The notes: generated by a model from the letters alone, not told the origin. Counted from the first letter of the stretch, positions 25,724-35,162 are shown. The stretch: 64,000 nt of DNA from Marinobacter sp. NP-4(2019) (GCF_003994855.1 NZ_CP034142.1:806001-870000); one strand, 5' to 3'. Translations and numbers: made by a program.

Positions 25724-26596
25724 TCACCGGGATGTCAGGGGGATTGCTTCCCGTTGCCAGTGTCTGGTCGCCCAGGTGAGGATATTGACCACGGGTTGTT
25801 GGTTCAGGTCAGCCGGTGGGCGCTGGCCCAGTGCTTCCAGTGCTGCGATCAGGTTGGCGGCCGGTTGCCGGTCGTCCAGTGCAGGGGCGCGGTTCTGTTT
25901 GCTGAGTTTCTGTCCTTCTTCGTTGAGGATCACCGGGATGTGGAGCCAGTTGGGAGGCGTGGCACCCAGTGCACGATAAATCTGTTGTTGCTGGGCGGTC
26001 ATATCCAGCAGGTCTGATCCTCTCACCACGTCCGTAATACCCTGATCGATATCGTCGACCACGACGGCCAGCTGATAGGCGTAGAAACCCTCCTTGCGAA
26101 GAATGACGGGGTCATCCACTTCGGCGGTGACCCGTTGGGTCTGCGGCCCGAGGAGATCATCCGGCCAGTGGCTGGTTTCATCCCGAAGGGCGAAGCGGAT
26201 GGCGAAAGGACGGTTGCCAGGCTCGGTGTGGCCCTCACGGCAGTGTTCCGGGTGCTTGCCCTGTTGCTGCTGTAGCTGTTTTCTGGAACAGGCGCAGCGA
26301 TAGGCGAGTCCGTCTGACAGTAATTGTTCTATGGCTGTCTTGTAGGCGTCGTGGCGTGCGGACTGGAAGCGAACGGGAGCGTCCGGAATAAGTCCGTGGC
26401 AGGTCAGGCTGTGGAGAATGCTGTCGGTGGCTTCCGGGCTTTCCCGCAGGGGGTCAAGGTCTTCGATACGAACCAGCCACTGGCCCTGGTGGATCCTGGC
26501 TTCGAGGTAACTGGCCAGCGCCGTCACCAGGGAGCCGAAATGCAATGGGCCTGTAGGGGAAGGGGCGAAGCGGCCTCGGTAAAGAGTATCAGCCAT
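25724..26596 (-). CDS. gluQ: Glutamyl-Q tRNA(Asp) synthetase
   Basis: 290 residues, a truncated glutamyl-tRNA synthetase without the anticodon domain. The HIGH-like motif is GPLHFGS, the zinc-binding cysteines are in YRCACSRKQL and HCREGH, and the KMSKS-like loop is GQKLSKQN. It attaches glutamate to the queuosine base of tRNA-Asp. It sits between dksA and the cbr genes, the same order as in Pseudomonas, and follows dksA by 54 bases. Confidence 0.95.
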   Translation of the reverse strand: MADTLYRGRFAPSPTGPLHFGSLVTALASYLEARIHQGQWLVRIEDLDPLRESPEATDSILHSLTCHGLIPDAPVRFQSARHDAYKTAIEQLLSDGLAYRCACSRKQLQQQQGKHPEHCREGHTEPGNRPFAIRFALRDETSHWPDDLLGPQTQRVTAEVDDPVILRKEGFYAYQLAVVVDDIDQGITDVVRGSDLLDMTAQQQQIYRALGATPPNWLHIPVILNEEGQKLSKQNRAPALDDRQPAANLIAALEALGQRPPADLNQQPVVNILTWATRHWQREAIPLTSR

Positions 26597-26608
26597 AGCA
26601 ATCAGCTG

Positions 26609-26630
26609 ACCGGCCCTGTCGGGGGCCGGT
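26609..26630 (-). terminator. Weak hairpin between dksA and gluQ
   Basis: ACCGGCCC and GGGCCGGT form an 8-bp stem with a six-base loop in the 54-base gap. No run of U follows, so it may attenuate rather than end transcription from dksA into gluQ. Confidence 0.4.
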
Positions 26631-26650
26631 TGGCCTGACGATGGTCCGGC

Positions 26651-27091
26651 TCAGATGCCGGTCTGGCGCTCGCGGATTTCCGCCAGGGTTTTGCAGTCGA
26701 TGCACAGGGTGGCCGTCGGGCGGGCTTCCAGGCGACGAATGCCGATTTCCACGCCACATTGATCGCAAAAGCCATAGTCGTCCTTGTCGATGCGATCGAT
26801 GGTCTGGTCGATTTTCTTGATCAGTTTTCTTTCGCGGTCACGGGTGCGCAATTCCAGGCTGAACTCCTCTTCCTGGGTTGCGCGGTCGCTCGGATCCGCG
26901 TAATTTGCTGCGTCTTCCTGCATGTGGTGCATGGTGCGGTCCACTTCTTCCATCAGCTCCTGCTTCCATTGCAGCAGCAGATTCTTGAAGTGCTCCAGCA
27001 TGTCAGCACTCATGTACTCTTCACCCTTCTTCATTTCATAAGGGGTGAAGTTGGTAAAACGTTCGCGTGGTTGTTCTGCAGTGTTTGCCAT
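26651..27091 (-). CDS. dksA: RNA polymerase-binding factor DksA
   Basis: 146 residues. A long coiled coil carries the tip motif DPSDRA (Asp66, Asp69, Ala71) needed in the RNA polymerase secondary channel. A four-cysteine zinc finger (C109, C112, C130, C133) follows, so this is the zinc-dependent DksA form. DksA works with ppGpp to repress rRNA promoters and activate biosynthetic ones; the rRNA operon here has promoters with the GC-rich discriminators that respond to it. An ATG at 27091 opens the frame. Confidence 0.97.
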   Translation of the reverse strand: MANTAEQPRERFTNFTPYEMKKGEEYMSADMLEHFKNLLLQWKQELMEEVDRTMHHMQEDAANYADPSDRATQEEEFSLELRTRDRERKLIKKIDQTIDRIDKDDYGFCDQCGVEIGIRRLEARPTATLCIDCKTLAEIRERQTGI

Positions 27092-27267
27092 TGAACCCGG
27101 CCTCTTGTTTGTACTTCACAAGAACGCTTTGCTTTCCGCCGCGCCAGCCTTGACTACGCGGATTGACCCTGGATGAAGCATTCGTCCTGAAACGGGAATT
27201 TGCGGAAAATAGCAGATAAGTTGCAGGGGTGCCAGCCTTGTGTTCAGACTTTCATACGGAGACCACC

Positions 27268-27996
27268 ATGAACTTCTCCCAACCTTTGATTAAAGGCAAA
27301 CTGGTTCGACGTTACAAGCGTTTTCTGGCCGACGTGTTGCTGGAAGACGGCTCGGAAGTGGTGGCCCATTGCCCCAATACTGGCTCCATGCTCGGTTGTC
27401 AGCCGGACAACGCTAGGGTGTGGCTGAGTGAAAGTGATAACCCCAAGCGTAAACTTCGCTATACCTGGGAGCTGGTGGAGACTTCGCCTGGTGAGCTGGC
27501 GTGCATTAATACCGCCCGACCCAATGCGCAGGCGAGGGAGGCTGTCGAGGCGGGGCGGGTGAAGGAACTGACCGGCTATGGAGAGTGTCGATCGGAGGTT
27601 CGCTACGGAGAGGAGAAAAGTCGTATTGATCTCCATCTGTCGGGACACGCGACGCTTGCCGATGCCTGGGTGGAAGTCAAGAACGTCACCCTCTGTGAGG
27701 ATGGCCGCGGCTTTTTTCCGGACGCGGTCACCACTCGGGGGCAGAAGCACCTGCGGGAATTGATGGCCCAGGTCGCCAAGGGGGATCGGGCGGTGTTGAT
27801 GTTTGTGGTCAATCATACCGGGATCACCTCGGTGCGACCGGCGGACCATATCGATGCCACTTACGGTGCATTGCTCAGGGACGCAGTCAGCGCAGGTGTG
27901 GAAGTACTTGCTTACCGTGCGGATCTGGGGGGTGGGGAAGGACCCTCCGGCAATCTGGCGCTGACCAGCACGGTGCCGGTCATTCTGGAAGCCTGA
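27268..27996 (+). CDS. sfsA: Sugar fermentation stimulation protein SfsA
   Basis: 242 residues from the ATG at 27268, with CGGAG upstream. Conserved SfsA segments are present: AHCPNTGSMLGC, INTARPNAQAREA, YGEEKSRIDLHL and DAWVEVKNVTL, the last resembling a nuclease-type E-x-K core. The family is reported as a DNA-binding or regulatory protein of sugar use, but its biochemical role is unsettled. It is divergent from dksA, and its end overlaps the convergent Rieske gene by 17 bases. Confidence 0.94.
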   Translation: MNFSQPLIKGKLVRRYKRFLADVLLEDGSEVVAHCPNTGSMLGCQPDNARVWLSESDNPKRKLRYTWELVETSPGELACINTARPNAQAREAVEAGRVKELTGYGECRSEVRYGEEKSRIDLHLSGHATLADAWVEVKNVTLCEDGRGFFPDAVTTRGQKHLRELMAQVAKGDRAVLMFVVNHTGITSVRPADHIDATYGALLRDAVSAGVEVLAYRADLGGGEGPSGNLALTSTVPVILEA

Positions 27997-28348
27997 TCTC
28001 GATGGAATCCCGGGACTCGCTCACCTCCAGGGGCGTTAGCGCCTCTCCCTGGCAGGGGCCGACGATGCACTCGCCGCTGTCCGGCAGGAACAGGGCGCCA
28101 TGGGTGGAGCACTGGATAAAACAGTTATCACTGTCCATGAACCGCCCTGGCATCCAGTTCAGTTCGATGCCCAGGTGTGGGCAGCGGTTAAGGTAACCGT
28201 AGACTTTGCCGCTGCGGCGAAAGACAAAGCCCCGTTGATCCGTTGTCTGATCTTCGGGTTTGCCTTTGGTCAGCGTGAACTCGGTGAAGCTCCCGTTCGT
28301 CAGGTCGTCTGGGGAGCACACCTTTAGCCATGGGGAGTGTCTGTTCAT
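27980..28348 (-). CDS. Rieske [2Fe-2S] domain protein
   Basis: 122 residues. The two cluster-binding motifs are complete: CPHLGIELNW (C56, H58) and CSTHGALF (C80, H83). There is no signal peptide or membrane segment, so it is a soluble ferredoxin-like Rieske protein, of the type that passes electrons to an oxygenase or reductase. No such partner lies nearby. Its ATG overlaps the stop of the pentapeptide gene (ATGA), so the two are translationally coupled. Partner unknown. Confidence 0.92.
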   Translation of the reverse strand: MNRHSPWLKVCSPDDLTNGSFTEFTLTKGKPEDQTTDQRGFVFRRSGKVYGYLNRCPHLGIELNWMPGRFMDSDNCFIQCSTHGALFLPDSGECIVGPCQGEALTPLEVSESRDSIEIRLPE

Positions 28349-28701
28349 TTGTGGGTGTCGTACCGCATTCGGGTGCCGTGATTGAGTGACATGACGATCT
28401 CATCCGCGTGCAACTGGCGGGGGAAGAAGCAGCCCGAAATCTTGGCGCCGGCAATGCTGGCGCCTTCCATCCGAGTATCGCTGAAATCAATGCCACGCAG
28501 GTCTGCGCCCCGGAAATAGGCGTGGCTCAGGTCCAGTCCCTGTGCGTCCATGCCACGGAGGTCCAGCCCCCGGAAATCGCCGTGTGCAAAACTTGGCAAC
28601 GGGCTTTGCTTTGCCTTGGCGGCGTTGAATGCCTCCATGTTCTCACTTCTGAGTTTTTCATAGAGTGGATCGTCGATATGGCGTACTGCGTCCGTATCCA
28701 T
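28345..28701 (-). CDS. Pentapeptide repeat protein
   Basis: 118 residues from the ATG at 28701. About ten A(D/N)Lxx-like units run through residues 42-95 (FRGLDLRGMDAQGLDLSHAY, then FRGADLRGIDFSDTRMEG), predicting a short right-handed beta helix. The C-terminal tail is not repetitive. Function unknown; some family members bind gyrase or membranes, but nothing here indicates that. Coupled to the following Rieske gene. Confidence 0.85.
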   Translation of the reverse strand: MDTDAVRHIDDPLYEKLRSENMEAFNAAKAKQSPLPSFAHGDFRGLDLRGMDAQGLDLSHAYFRGADLRGIDFSDTRMEGASIAGAKISGCFFPRQLHADEIVMSLNHGTRMRYDTHK

Positions 28702-28726
28702 CGTTCTGGCCCCTGCGTCTGGTATA

Positions 28727-28753
28727 GGTACCTGCCTTTGCGGGGCAGGTACC
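28727..28753 (-). terminator. Hairpin between the kinase and pentapeptide genes
   Basis: GGTACCTGCC and GGCAGGTACC make a 10-bp perfect stem with a seven-base loop, 19 bases after the APH/AAA gene stop. It has no T-tract, so Rho-independent termination is uncertain. Confidence 0.45.
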
Positions 28754-28771
28754 TGGTATTGTAGACGTTTA

Positions 28772-30343
28772 TTATTCCTGCAATCCGAAGTGCTGACGTA
28801 TCCGGTCAGCAACTGCCTCGGCGACATGCTCCTGGTCGGTATGCAGGTGAATGGTGTGAGTCTTTTCCTCGGCTGTCAGTGGCTCAAACCAGGTCATCTG
28901 GGCGTCCAGAAGTTCTTCCGTCGCCTCCGACGCGTCTCCGGTGCGTTTGCGAATCCACGCTCTGCGCAACTCTTCCGGCGCTTCGCAATGGATCAGTGCG
29001 AAAGGGACTCCCTGGGCTTCTGCCACGTCCGCCATCAGTGTGCGTTCTCCCTGCTTCAGGGAAGCCGCATCGACAATGACCGGCAGGCCGGCGCTGAGGA
29101 GCTCGCTGGCGGTGGTGGCCAGGCGCTGGTAGGTCCGCGCGGTGGCTTCCGGGGTGTAGATGTTGCCGCCGGTGGGAGAATGACTTTGCGCCAGTGGCCC
29201 CATACCAAACAAGCGCTTGCGCTCCACATCGGAGCGCAGCCGGATCAGGCCCAGCTCCTCGGCCATGGCGGCACTGACACAGGTTTTGCCGCTGGCGGAC
29301 AGGCCGGTGGTGGCCAGCAAATAGGGGTTGGGAATGGTGCTATAGCTCTCAGCAAGTAGGGCATAGTCCTGGTAGCGCTGCATTAGCCCGGTTTTTTCTG
29401 CTTCTGATAGCGCCGGGTTGCCCATGGTAAACAGCGCAATCTTGGCCCGTACCAGGGCGCGGTAAGCCTTGTACAGCGGCAGCAGTGGCAGGGCCTCAAA
29501 GTCGTCCCGATACTCGAGATAGGTGTTCAATACCAGGTTCGCCAGCTTATGCTCGCGACGGGACTCAAGGTCCATCAGCAGGAATGCCAGGTCGTTGATG
29601 ACGTCGATCCAGCGGAATGGCTCATTGAATTCAATACAGTCGAAGACGGTGACTTCGCCTTTGAACACGGTGATGTTGGCGAGGTGGAGATCGCCGTGAC
29701 ATTCACGGACAAATCCGTTCTCCCGCCGACTGGCAATCAGATCCCGCTGGCGCTCAAACGTGGTGCGTGTCCACTCTTCCAGGTTGTCCAGCTGTAGCAA
29801 CAGTGACTTGTCCTCCAGCAGGGGACGGATCTGGTCAAAGTTTTCCTGCATGGCGGCATAGACCGCTTCTGGTGTGCCCAGGGGCTTATCCTCCGGGACC
29901 GGTGGCAAGCGGTCATGGAACTCGGCTGCCTGTCGGGCGACACTGGTGAGTAGCTCTGGCGTCAGGGTGCCGTTCTCCTGGCGAACATCAAACAGATCTG
30001 CCTGATTGAACTGGTGCATGCGAATGGCATACTCGAATGCTTCACCTTCACCACCCAGTTGCGGTTCCTGGGGAGTGCCGGTGATCGGCAGCACATCCAG
30101 GTAGAGGCTCTTTGCGAGACGGGAGTTCAGTCGCAGTTCTTCTTCGCAAAAATGTTTGCGGCGCTCCAGGGTGGAGAAATCGAGAAAGCCAAAATCCATC
30201 GGTTTCTTGATCTTGTAGGCGTAGTCGCCCGTCAGGATGACCTGGGAGATATGAGTCTCAAAAACCTGAAAATCCTTGACCGGGTGGTCGTATAGCGCCG
30301 GATTCTGTAAAGCCAGAATCAAATCATTGGTGGTGTCGCTCAC
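28772..30343 (-). CDS. Bifunctional APH-like kinase / P-loop ATPase
   Basis: 523 residues with two parts. The first (about 1-330) is an aminoglycoside phosphotransferase-like fold with ECHGDLHLANI as catalytic loop and VFDCIEFNEPFR as metal-binding segment. The second (about 345-523) is a zeta-toxin-like AAA_33 kinase with Walker A GLSASGKT. Proteins of this architecture are common in proteobacteria and their substrate is unknown to me. The GTG start at 30343 has AGGAGA upstream. Resistance to aminoglycosides should not be assumed. Divergent from mrcB. Confidence 0.88.
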   Translation of the reverse strand: MSDTTNDLILALQNPALYDHPVKDFQVFETHISQVILTGDYAYKIKKPMDFGFLDFSTLERRKHFCEEELRLNSRLAKSLYLDVLPITGTPQEPQLGGEGEAFEYAIRMHQFNQADLFDVRQENGTLTPELLTSVARQAAEFHDRLPPVPEDKPLGTPEAVYAAMQENFDQIRPLLEDKSLLLQLDNLEEWTRTTFERQRDLIASRRENGFVRECHGDLHLANITVFKGEVTVFDCIEFNEPFRWIDVINDLAFLLMDLESRREHKLANLVLNTYLEYRDDFEALPLLPLYKAYRALVRAKIALFTMGNPALSEAEKTGLMQRYQDYALLAESYSTIPNPYLLATTGLSASGKTCVSAAMAEELGLIRLRSDVERKRLFGMGPLAQSHSPTGGNIYTPEATARTYQRLATTASELLSAGLPVIVDAASLKQGERTLMADVAEAQGVPFALIHCEAPEELRRAWIRKRTGDASEATEELLDAQMTWFEPLTAEEKTHTIHLHTDQEHVAEAVADRIRQHFGLQE

Positions 30344-30452
30344 GGCTCTCTCCTCGCATTCCCTGAACTTGTTGATTTTCTGGGGCCTATCATAACGGGC
30401 AGATTACAGAAATAACACATAGATGACCTGCCTTCCGGGCGGATGCTTTCGT

Positions 30453-30458
30453 TATAAT
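30453..30458 (+). promoter_or_regulatory. Possible -10 element of mrcB
   Basis: TATAAT lies only seven bases before the mrcB ATG, with no clear -35 and no ribosome site in between. If used, the transcript would be leaderless or nearly so. Confidence 0.3.
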
Positions 30459-30464
30459 CGCGCC

Positions 30465-32792
30465 ATGAAAAAAACATCACCCCCAAAAAAGTCTGCGAAG
30501 AAAAAACCCGGTAAAGGCGGTTCTGCAAAGCGGCCCTGGTTCTGGCGCCTGTTCTGGCGCGTGTCACTGATTGGCCTGGTCTTGCTTGCCGGCTGGATGG
30601 TGTACCTGGACGCCGTAGTCACTTCCCGTTTCGAGGGGCGGCGATTCGAGGTGCCCTCACGGGTATATGCCCGTCCTCTGGAGCTATACAACGGCGCCAG
30701 CCTCAGCTCTGGTGACCTTCAGCGTGAACTGGAACTGTCCGGTTTCCGCCAGGGCGACGGTACCAAACCGGGAACCTACAGCCGTAACGGTGGACATTTT
30801 GTCATCAGCTCCCGTGGATTCCTGTTTGCCGATGGTCCTGAGCCTCGGCGTCGCCTGGCTCTGACGATCTATGGCGATCAGGTCCAGGATTTTCGGGTGC
30901 TGTCCGGCGACAATTCCCCCATCGTGCGTCTCGAACCCGCTCAGATTGGCGGAATTTACCCCGCCCACAAGGAAGACCGGGTGCTGGTGCAGCTGGACCA
31001 GGTTCCCGAGCTGTTGAAAGAGGCGCTACTGACGATTGAGGACCGCGGGTTTTATGATCACTTCGGGGTTGCGCCGTTGTCCATTGCCCGGGCCATGCTG
31101 GTGAATATCCAGGCCGGAGAGGTGGTTCAGGGAGGAAGCACGCTGACCCAGCAACTGGTCAAGAATTTTTTCCTGACCCGCGAGCAGACCCTGGTCCGCA
31201 AGGGAAATGAAGCGCTGATGTCGATACTTCTGGAATTGCACTACGAGAAGGACGATATCCTTGAGACCTACCTCAACGAGGTTTACCTGGGGCAGGCTGG
31301 TACCCGCAGTATCCACGGGTTCGGCCTGGCCAGTCAGTTCTATTTCGGAGAGTCGATGCGGGACCTTCGGTTGCACCAGGTGGCATTGCTGGTGGCCATG
31401 GTCAAGGGGCCAAGCTATTACAATCCCCGCCGCCATCCTGAGCGTGCGACGGGTCGACGAAACCTGGTCATTGACGTGATGGCAGAGGCGGGTATTGTCA
31501 GTCAGTCCGAGGCGAGCCAGGCAAAAGCATTGCCGTTGGGGGTCAGTGAACGGCCGTCCTATTCCGAAAACCGCTATCCGGCATACATTGATCTGGTCCG
31601 TCGTCACCTGGCGCGGGATTACAAGGAAGAGGATTTGCAAAGTGAAGGGTTGAGGATCTTTACCACCCTGAATCCCGGTATCCAGAATGCCGCCGAGTTT
31701 GCCGTGAAAGACATGCTTTCCCGTATGGATTCAGGGTCGGACGATACCTCCCTGGAGTCCGCCATGGTCGTCACCTCCCGCGATAGCGGAGAAGTATTGG
31801 CTATGGTCGGTGGCCGGGATCCCCGGTTTGCCGGTTTTAATCGCGCCGTGGATGCGCAGCGACCGATTGGCTCACTGATAAAGCCGTTCATCTATCTGAC
31901 GGCGATGCAGAATCCGGAGCGTTACACCCTGATCACGCCAGTTGAGGATAAACGCTTCTCTCTGGTATTCGAGGATGATCGTCGCTGGGAGCCGGAGAAC
32001 TATGACCGCAAGGAGCGTGGCGAGGTGCCTTTGCATGAGGCGCTGTCGCGGTCCTATAACCTGCCGACAGTCAGAGTCGGCCTGGACGTTGGCGTGGACG
32101 CGGTTGCCGAGACGCTGCAGGCGTTTGGTGTGACCAGCCCGATATCGCGGTATCCTTCGATGCTGCTGGGTTCCGTGTCGATGACGCCGGTTACCGTGGC
32201 GCAAATGTATCAGGGGCTGGCAACCTCCGGCTTTAACACGCCGCTGAGGACCATTCGTCAGGTGACAGGGCCTGATGGTGAAGCCCTGTCGCGTTACAGT
32301 CTGGAAGTGGATCAGGTGGCGGACCCTGCAGCTGTCCATCTCGTGCAGTATGCGATGCAAGAAACCATGCAGGAGGGGACGGGCCGTTCCGCTTATCGGT
32401 TTGTGCCACAGCAGCTGACCCTGGCCGGAAAAACGGGCACCACCGACGATGGTCGTGATTCCTGGTTCGCCGGCTTCAGCGGTGACCTGCTGGCGGTGAC
32501 CTGGGTCGGGCGAGACGACAACGGCCCGACCAGCCTGACCGGGGCAACCGGCGCCTTGCCAGTATGGGCGCGGTTCATGGCGCAGGTGCCCCAGCACGGA
32601 TTTTCCCCGGTGGTGCCTGATGGAGTGGATTACCACTGGGTCAATGCACAACGGCAGGCTCTTACCGATGAGTACTGTGACAATGCACGCCTGGTTCCGT
32701 TTATGGCCGGTAGCGAGCCCGAGCAGCGGGTGTCCTGCTCGGGCAGGCTGGAACGACGGATTCGAGGCTGGTTCGAGGGGCTTTTCCAATGA
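30465..32792 (+). CDS. mrcB: Penicillin-binding protein 1B
   Basis: 775 residues. A lysine-rich cytoplasmic tail and one membrane anchor (about 36-52) are followed by the UB2H-like region. The GT51 glycosyltransferase domain has TIEDRGFYDHFG and QGGSTLTQQLVKN. The transpeptidase has the SLIK catalytic motif (Ser470, Lys473) and KTGTT (about 656). It polymerises and crosslinks peptidoglycan. The start at 30465 gives the usual basic tail. The next gene overlaps its stop codon and encodes a TPR lipoprotein, as in Pseudomonas, where such a lipoprotein acts as the PBP1B activator LpoP, from memory. Confidence 0.96.
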   Translation: MKKTSPPKKSAKKKPGKGGSAKRPWFWRLFWRVSLIGLVLLAGWMVYLDAVVTSRFEGRRFEVPSRVYARPLELYNGASLSSGDLQRELELSGFRQGDGTKPGTYSRNGGHFVISSRGFLFADGPEPRRRLALTIYGDQVQDFRVLSGDNSPIVRLEPAQIGGIYPAHKEDRVLVQLDQVPELLKEALLTIEDRGFYDHFGVAPLSIARAMLVNIQAGEVVQGGSTLTQQLVKNFFLTREQTLVRKGNEALMSILLELHYEKDDILETYLNEVYLGQAGTRSIHGFGLASQFYFGESMRDLRLHQVALLVAMVKGPSYYNPRRHPERATGRRNLVIDVMAEAGIVSQSEASQAKALPLGVSERPSYSENRYPAYIDLVRRHLARDYKEEDLQSEGLRIFTTLNPGIQNAAEFAVKDMLSRMDSGSDDTSLESAMVVTSRDSGEVLAMVGGRDPRFAGFNRAVDAQRPIGSLIKPFIYLTAMQNPERYTLITPVEDKRFSLVFEDDRRWEPENYDRKERGEVPLHEALSRSYNLPTVRVGLDVGVDAVAETLQAFGVTSPISRYPSMLLGSVSMTPVTVAQMYQGLATSGFNTPLRTIRQVTGPDGEALSRYSLEVDQVADPAAVHLVQYAMQETMQEGTGRSAYRFVPQQLTLAGKTGTTDDGRDSWFAGFSGDLLAVTWVGRDDNGPTSLTGATGALPVWARFMAQVPQHGFSPVVPDGVDYHWVNAQRQALTDEYCDNARLVPFMAGSEPEQRVSCSGRLERRIRGWFEGLFQ

Positions 32793-33373
32793 AAGTGACA
32801 ACACTCAAGTATGCCGGTTTGCTGGCATTGACGCTGACCGTTGTGGGCTGCGCCTCGCCGGGCGGCTCTATTTATGTGCCGGTGGGCGGTTCCTCTCGCG
32901 ATGTGGAGAGAGAAAGGGCTCCCGAACCACCAAGAACCTACCCTCGGGAGGAAGAATCCCGTACCGAACGCAAGAGTGAGCAGCCACCGGAGCCTGAACC
33001 GGAGCCGGACCGTCGCTCCGGTTCAACGAGTTACCAGGACTCCGGTGACCAGTTGTCTCCAGCGGCAAAAAGCCTGATCCGCCAGGCGGACGCCTATCTG
33101 GCCCAAGGGGATGCGGGCGCGGCGGTTGCCCAGTTGGAGCGCGCGCAACGAATTGCGCCACGGTCGGCAGAGGTCTATTTCAAGCTCTCCGAAGCTTATG
33201 TGACGAAAGGCCAACTGGGCTCGGCGGAACAGTTCACTCTTAAGGGGCTGTCCCTGGCTGGTAATGATGTCAGGTTGCAGCGGACCGGCTGGCTGTTGCT
33301 GGCGGATATTCGTCGGGCCAGGGGGAACGTGGCCGGGGCGAATCAGGCCGAGGAGAGGGCTGGAGCTCTATAG
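32789..33373 (+). CDS. TPR lipoprotein, likely PBP1B activator
   Basis: 194 residues. A lipoprotein signal with lipobox VVGC (Cys21) precedes a long Pro/Glu/Arg-rich linker (about 30-85) that could span the periplasm. A TPR region follows (IRQADAYLAQGDAGAAVAQL, VYFKLSEAYVTKG). The ATG overlaps the mrcB stop (ATGA). The outer-membrane anchor, disordered linker and TPR head match the LpoP type of PBP1B activator. A bidirectional terminator follows. Confidence 0.88.
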   Translation: MKVTTLKYAGLLALTLTVVGCASPGGSIYVPVGGSSRDVERERAPEPPRTYPREEESRTERKSEQPPEPEPEPDRRSGSTSYQDSGDQLSPAAKSLIRQADAYLAQGDAGAAVAQLERAQRIAPRSAEVYFKLSEAYVTKGQLGSAEQFTLKGLSLAGNDVRLQRTGWLLLADIRRARGNVAGANQAEERAGAL

Positions 33374-33392
33374 ACTTTAGAAGGCCAGTCGT

Positions 33393-33428
33393 CCACAAAA
33401 AACCCCGCACTTGCGGGGTTTTTTGTGG
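33393..33428. terminator. Bidirectional terminator
   Basis: AAAAAACCCCGCA and TGCGGGGTTTTTT pair across a short loop, extended by CCAC/GTGG. It serves both the TPR lipoprotein (plus) and the DUF4382 gene (minus). Confidence 0.9.
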
Positions 33429-33441
33429 CTAGCAAATTGTC

Positions 33442-34335
33442 TTATTCGAAATTGACGGTCTTTTCGGTGTCCACTTCAACCGTTACATCCTGTGTGCCAG
33501 CGAACGCCAGATCTTCATCAATCTCGTTATCGTCGGCTGAGCAGGAATAACTGACGGTATAGTTGCCCTCGGTCAGGAACGCTGCCTTGTAGGTGTAGGT
33601 GCCATCGTTGTCATCGTCAGAGACAGGAACCGCGACGAGAGGTTCGTTTTCACTGCCCAGGTCATCCGGGGTGGCACCGGATCCTTCGTACACATAGACC
33701 ATGCCAGAGTATGTTGCTGCATCCGCACATGCGGTCTGGATGATCGTAGATGCGTCCACCGTGCCCGCAATTGAACCAACCTCCAGGTTGTTCACCAAAC
33801 GCAGGGCGGGTCTCAGCATATAGTCGGCCAGCGCTTGTCCTGCAGGGTTGACGATGGCTTTCTGGACATCAAAGTCGATGGTGAAGTCAGTGCTGGTGTC
33901 GGCTGCCACAATAAACTCGCCTTGTAGCTTGAGACCGCTCTGTTCACCAGAGGGTACGGCCAGCGTAAGTGGCGCGTCAGGATTGTCGACAAGGGTCACG
34001 AAAGAATTATCAGTATCAACGATCAGGCGCAGTTGTGTGTAGTTGCCTGCCGGCACCTCCTCATCGGTAATCAGGGGTTCGGTGACGCCGCCTTGCAGGT
34101 CCAGCATGTTGACGGTTTCAAAGCCGTCCAGCGGGAAAGTAATCCAATCACCATCGGCAGGCTTTAGCTGGATCTCTGTAAACGCAACGGTGACATTGCT
34201 GAACTCGGTCGCCGGCGCATCCGTGAGGCCGAAGGATACGGTGCCAGTGTCATCGGAATCGGAACTTCCGCTACCACAGGCGGCAACCCCGGCAGCCAGG
34301 GCAGCAACCGTAAAGAATTTCAGAGAGCGATTCAT
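33442..34335 (-). CDS. DUF4382 lipoprotein
   Basis: 297 residues. The lipobox is VAAC (Cys20), then a Ser/Asp-rich linker. The DUF4382 region starts at GTVSFGLTDAPA and includes VTVAFTEIQL. The C-terminal part looks like a carboxypeptidase-regulatory or Ig-like fold (GSIAGTVDAST, then GTYTYKAAFLTEGNYTVSYSC) with acidic clusters. Function unknown; probably an exposed or periplasmic lipoprotein. It is divergent from the ECF sigma operon across about 240 bases, so it may belong to that regulon, though no shared promoter could be identified. Confidence 0.88.
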   Translation of the reverse strand: MNRSLKFFTVAALAAGVAACGSGSSDSDDTGTVSFGLTDAPATEFSNVTVAFTEIQLKPADGDWITFPLDGFETVNMLDLQGGVTEPLITDEEVPAGNYTQLRLIVDTDNSFVTLVDNPDAPLTLAVPSGEQSGLKLQGEFIVAADTSTDFTIDFDVQKAIVNPAGQALADYMLRPALRLVNNLEVGSIAGTVDASTIIQTACADAATYSGMVYVYEGSGATPDDLGSENEPLVAVPVSDDDNDGTYTYKAAFLTEGNYTVSYSCSADDNEIDEDLAFAGTQDVTVEVDTEKTVNFE

Positions 34336-34574
34336 ATAAACCTCCGTGGTCTATTGTTTTGAAAGTGCAGGACGCAGGAATTGCGCACTTGTCATTTATT
34401 AAACGATAGGAGTGGTTGCCGGGTTCCTGCGCTTTTGTGAACGTATTCTCATTTTTTGTTAATAAAGATTTCGGGGAGCAAGCGCTGGCCAAGTATAACG
34501 TATCCTTGATCTGGTATAGACTTGGTGGCCTGTTTGAGCCAGATAACGATTCACAGCAAGGGCGAGCACCGGTT

Positions 34575-35162
34575 TTGGCATTACTTCCTTTCCGACCTTC
34601 CCGGTCTAAACGATTCGAGACGCTGGTTCAGCCGCATCTGCAGGCGATGTATCGGTTTGCCTTTCGTCTGGCAGGACAACAACAGGATGCGGAGGACCTG
34701 GTGCAGGATGTGATCGTCAAACTGTACCCCCGCCTGGACGAACTGGAATCGGTAGACCAGTTGCGGCCGTGGCTGAATCGTGTGCTGTATCGACACTTTA
34801 TTGACCAGGTGCGTCGCAAGGGGCGCCAGTCCGATCGCCCCCTGAGTGAAGTGGTGGACTCCGAGAGCCAGTCTGCCTACCTCGATAGCTTCGCTTCGGA
34901 AGATGTGGGGCCGGAGGACCAGGTGGATATCAGTCGCATCGGGCCGGCTCTGGATCAGGTTATGGCGACCCTGGCCCCGGATCAGCGTGCCCTGATCATG
35001 CTCCATGACGTAGATGGCTGGCGGCAGGAAGATATCGCGGAGGTTCTGGATATTCCCCTGGGAACAGTAAAATCCCGGTTACACCGATGCCGGGCGGCAC
35101 TGCGGGAAAAACTGCAAAGGGAACTGGAACCTTTTTCAGACACTGGACGTGTGAAAGAATGA
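34575..35162 (+). CDS. ECF-type RNA polymerase sigma factor
   Basis: About 196 residues. Region 2 spans MYRFAFRLAGQQQDAEDLVQDV and region 4 spans LAPDQRALIMLHDVDGWRQE through the helix-turn-helix IPLGTVKSRLHRCRAALRE. The start is uncertain: I chose a TTG at 34575 because residues from here match the usual ECF start, while the frame upstream (a TTG at 34416) looks non-coding. Four bases separate it from a zinc-finger anti-sigma factor, so the two form a regulatory pair. The inducing signal cannot be read from sequence. Confidence 0.88.
   Translation: MALLPFRPSRSKRFETLVQPHLQAMYRFAFRLAGQQQDAEDLVQDVIVKLYPRLDELESVDQLRPWLNRVLYRHFIDQVRRKGRQSDRPLSEVVDSESQSAYLDSFASEDVGPEDQVDISRIGPALDQVMATLAPDQRALIMLHDVDGWRQEDIAEVLDIPLGTVKSRLHRCRAALREKLQRELEPFSDTGRVKE

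Noticed and set aside
28772..30343. Aminoglycoside resistance gene
   Set aside because: The APH-like fold is fused to a P-loop kinase in a widespread housekeeping-type architecture; no evidence for drug modification.
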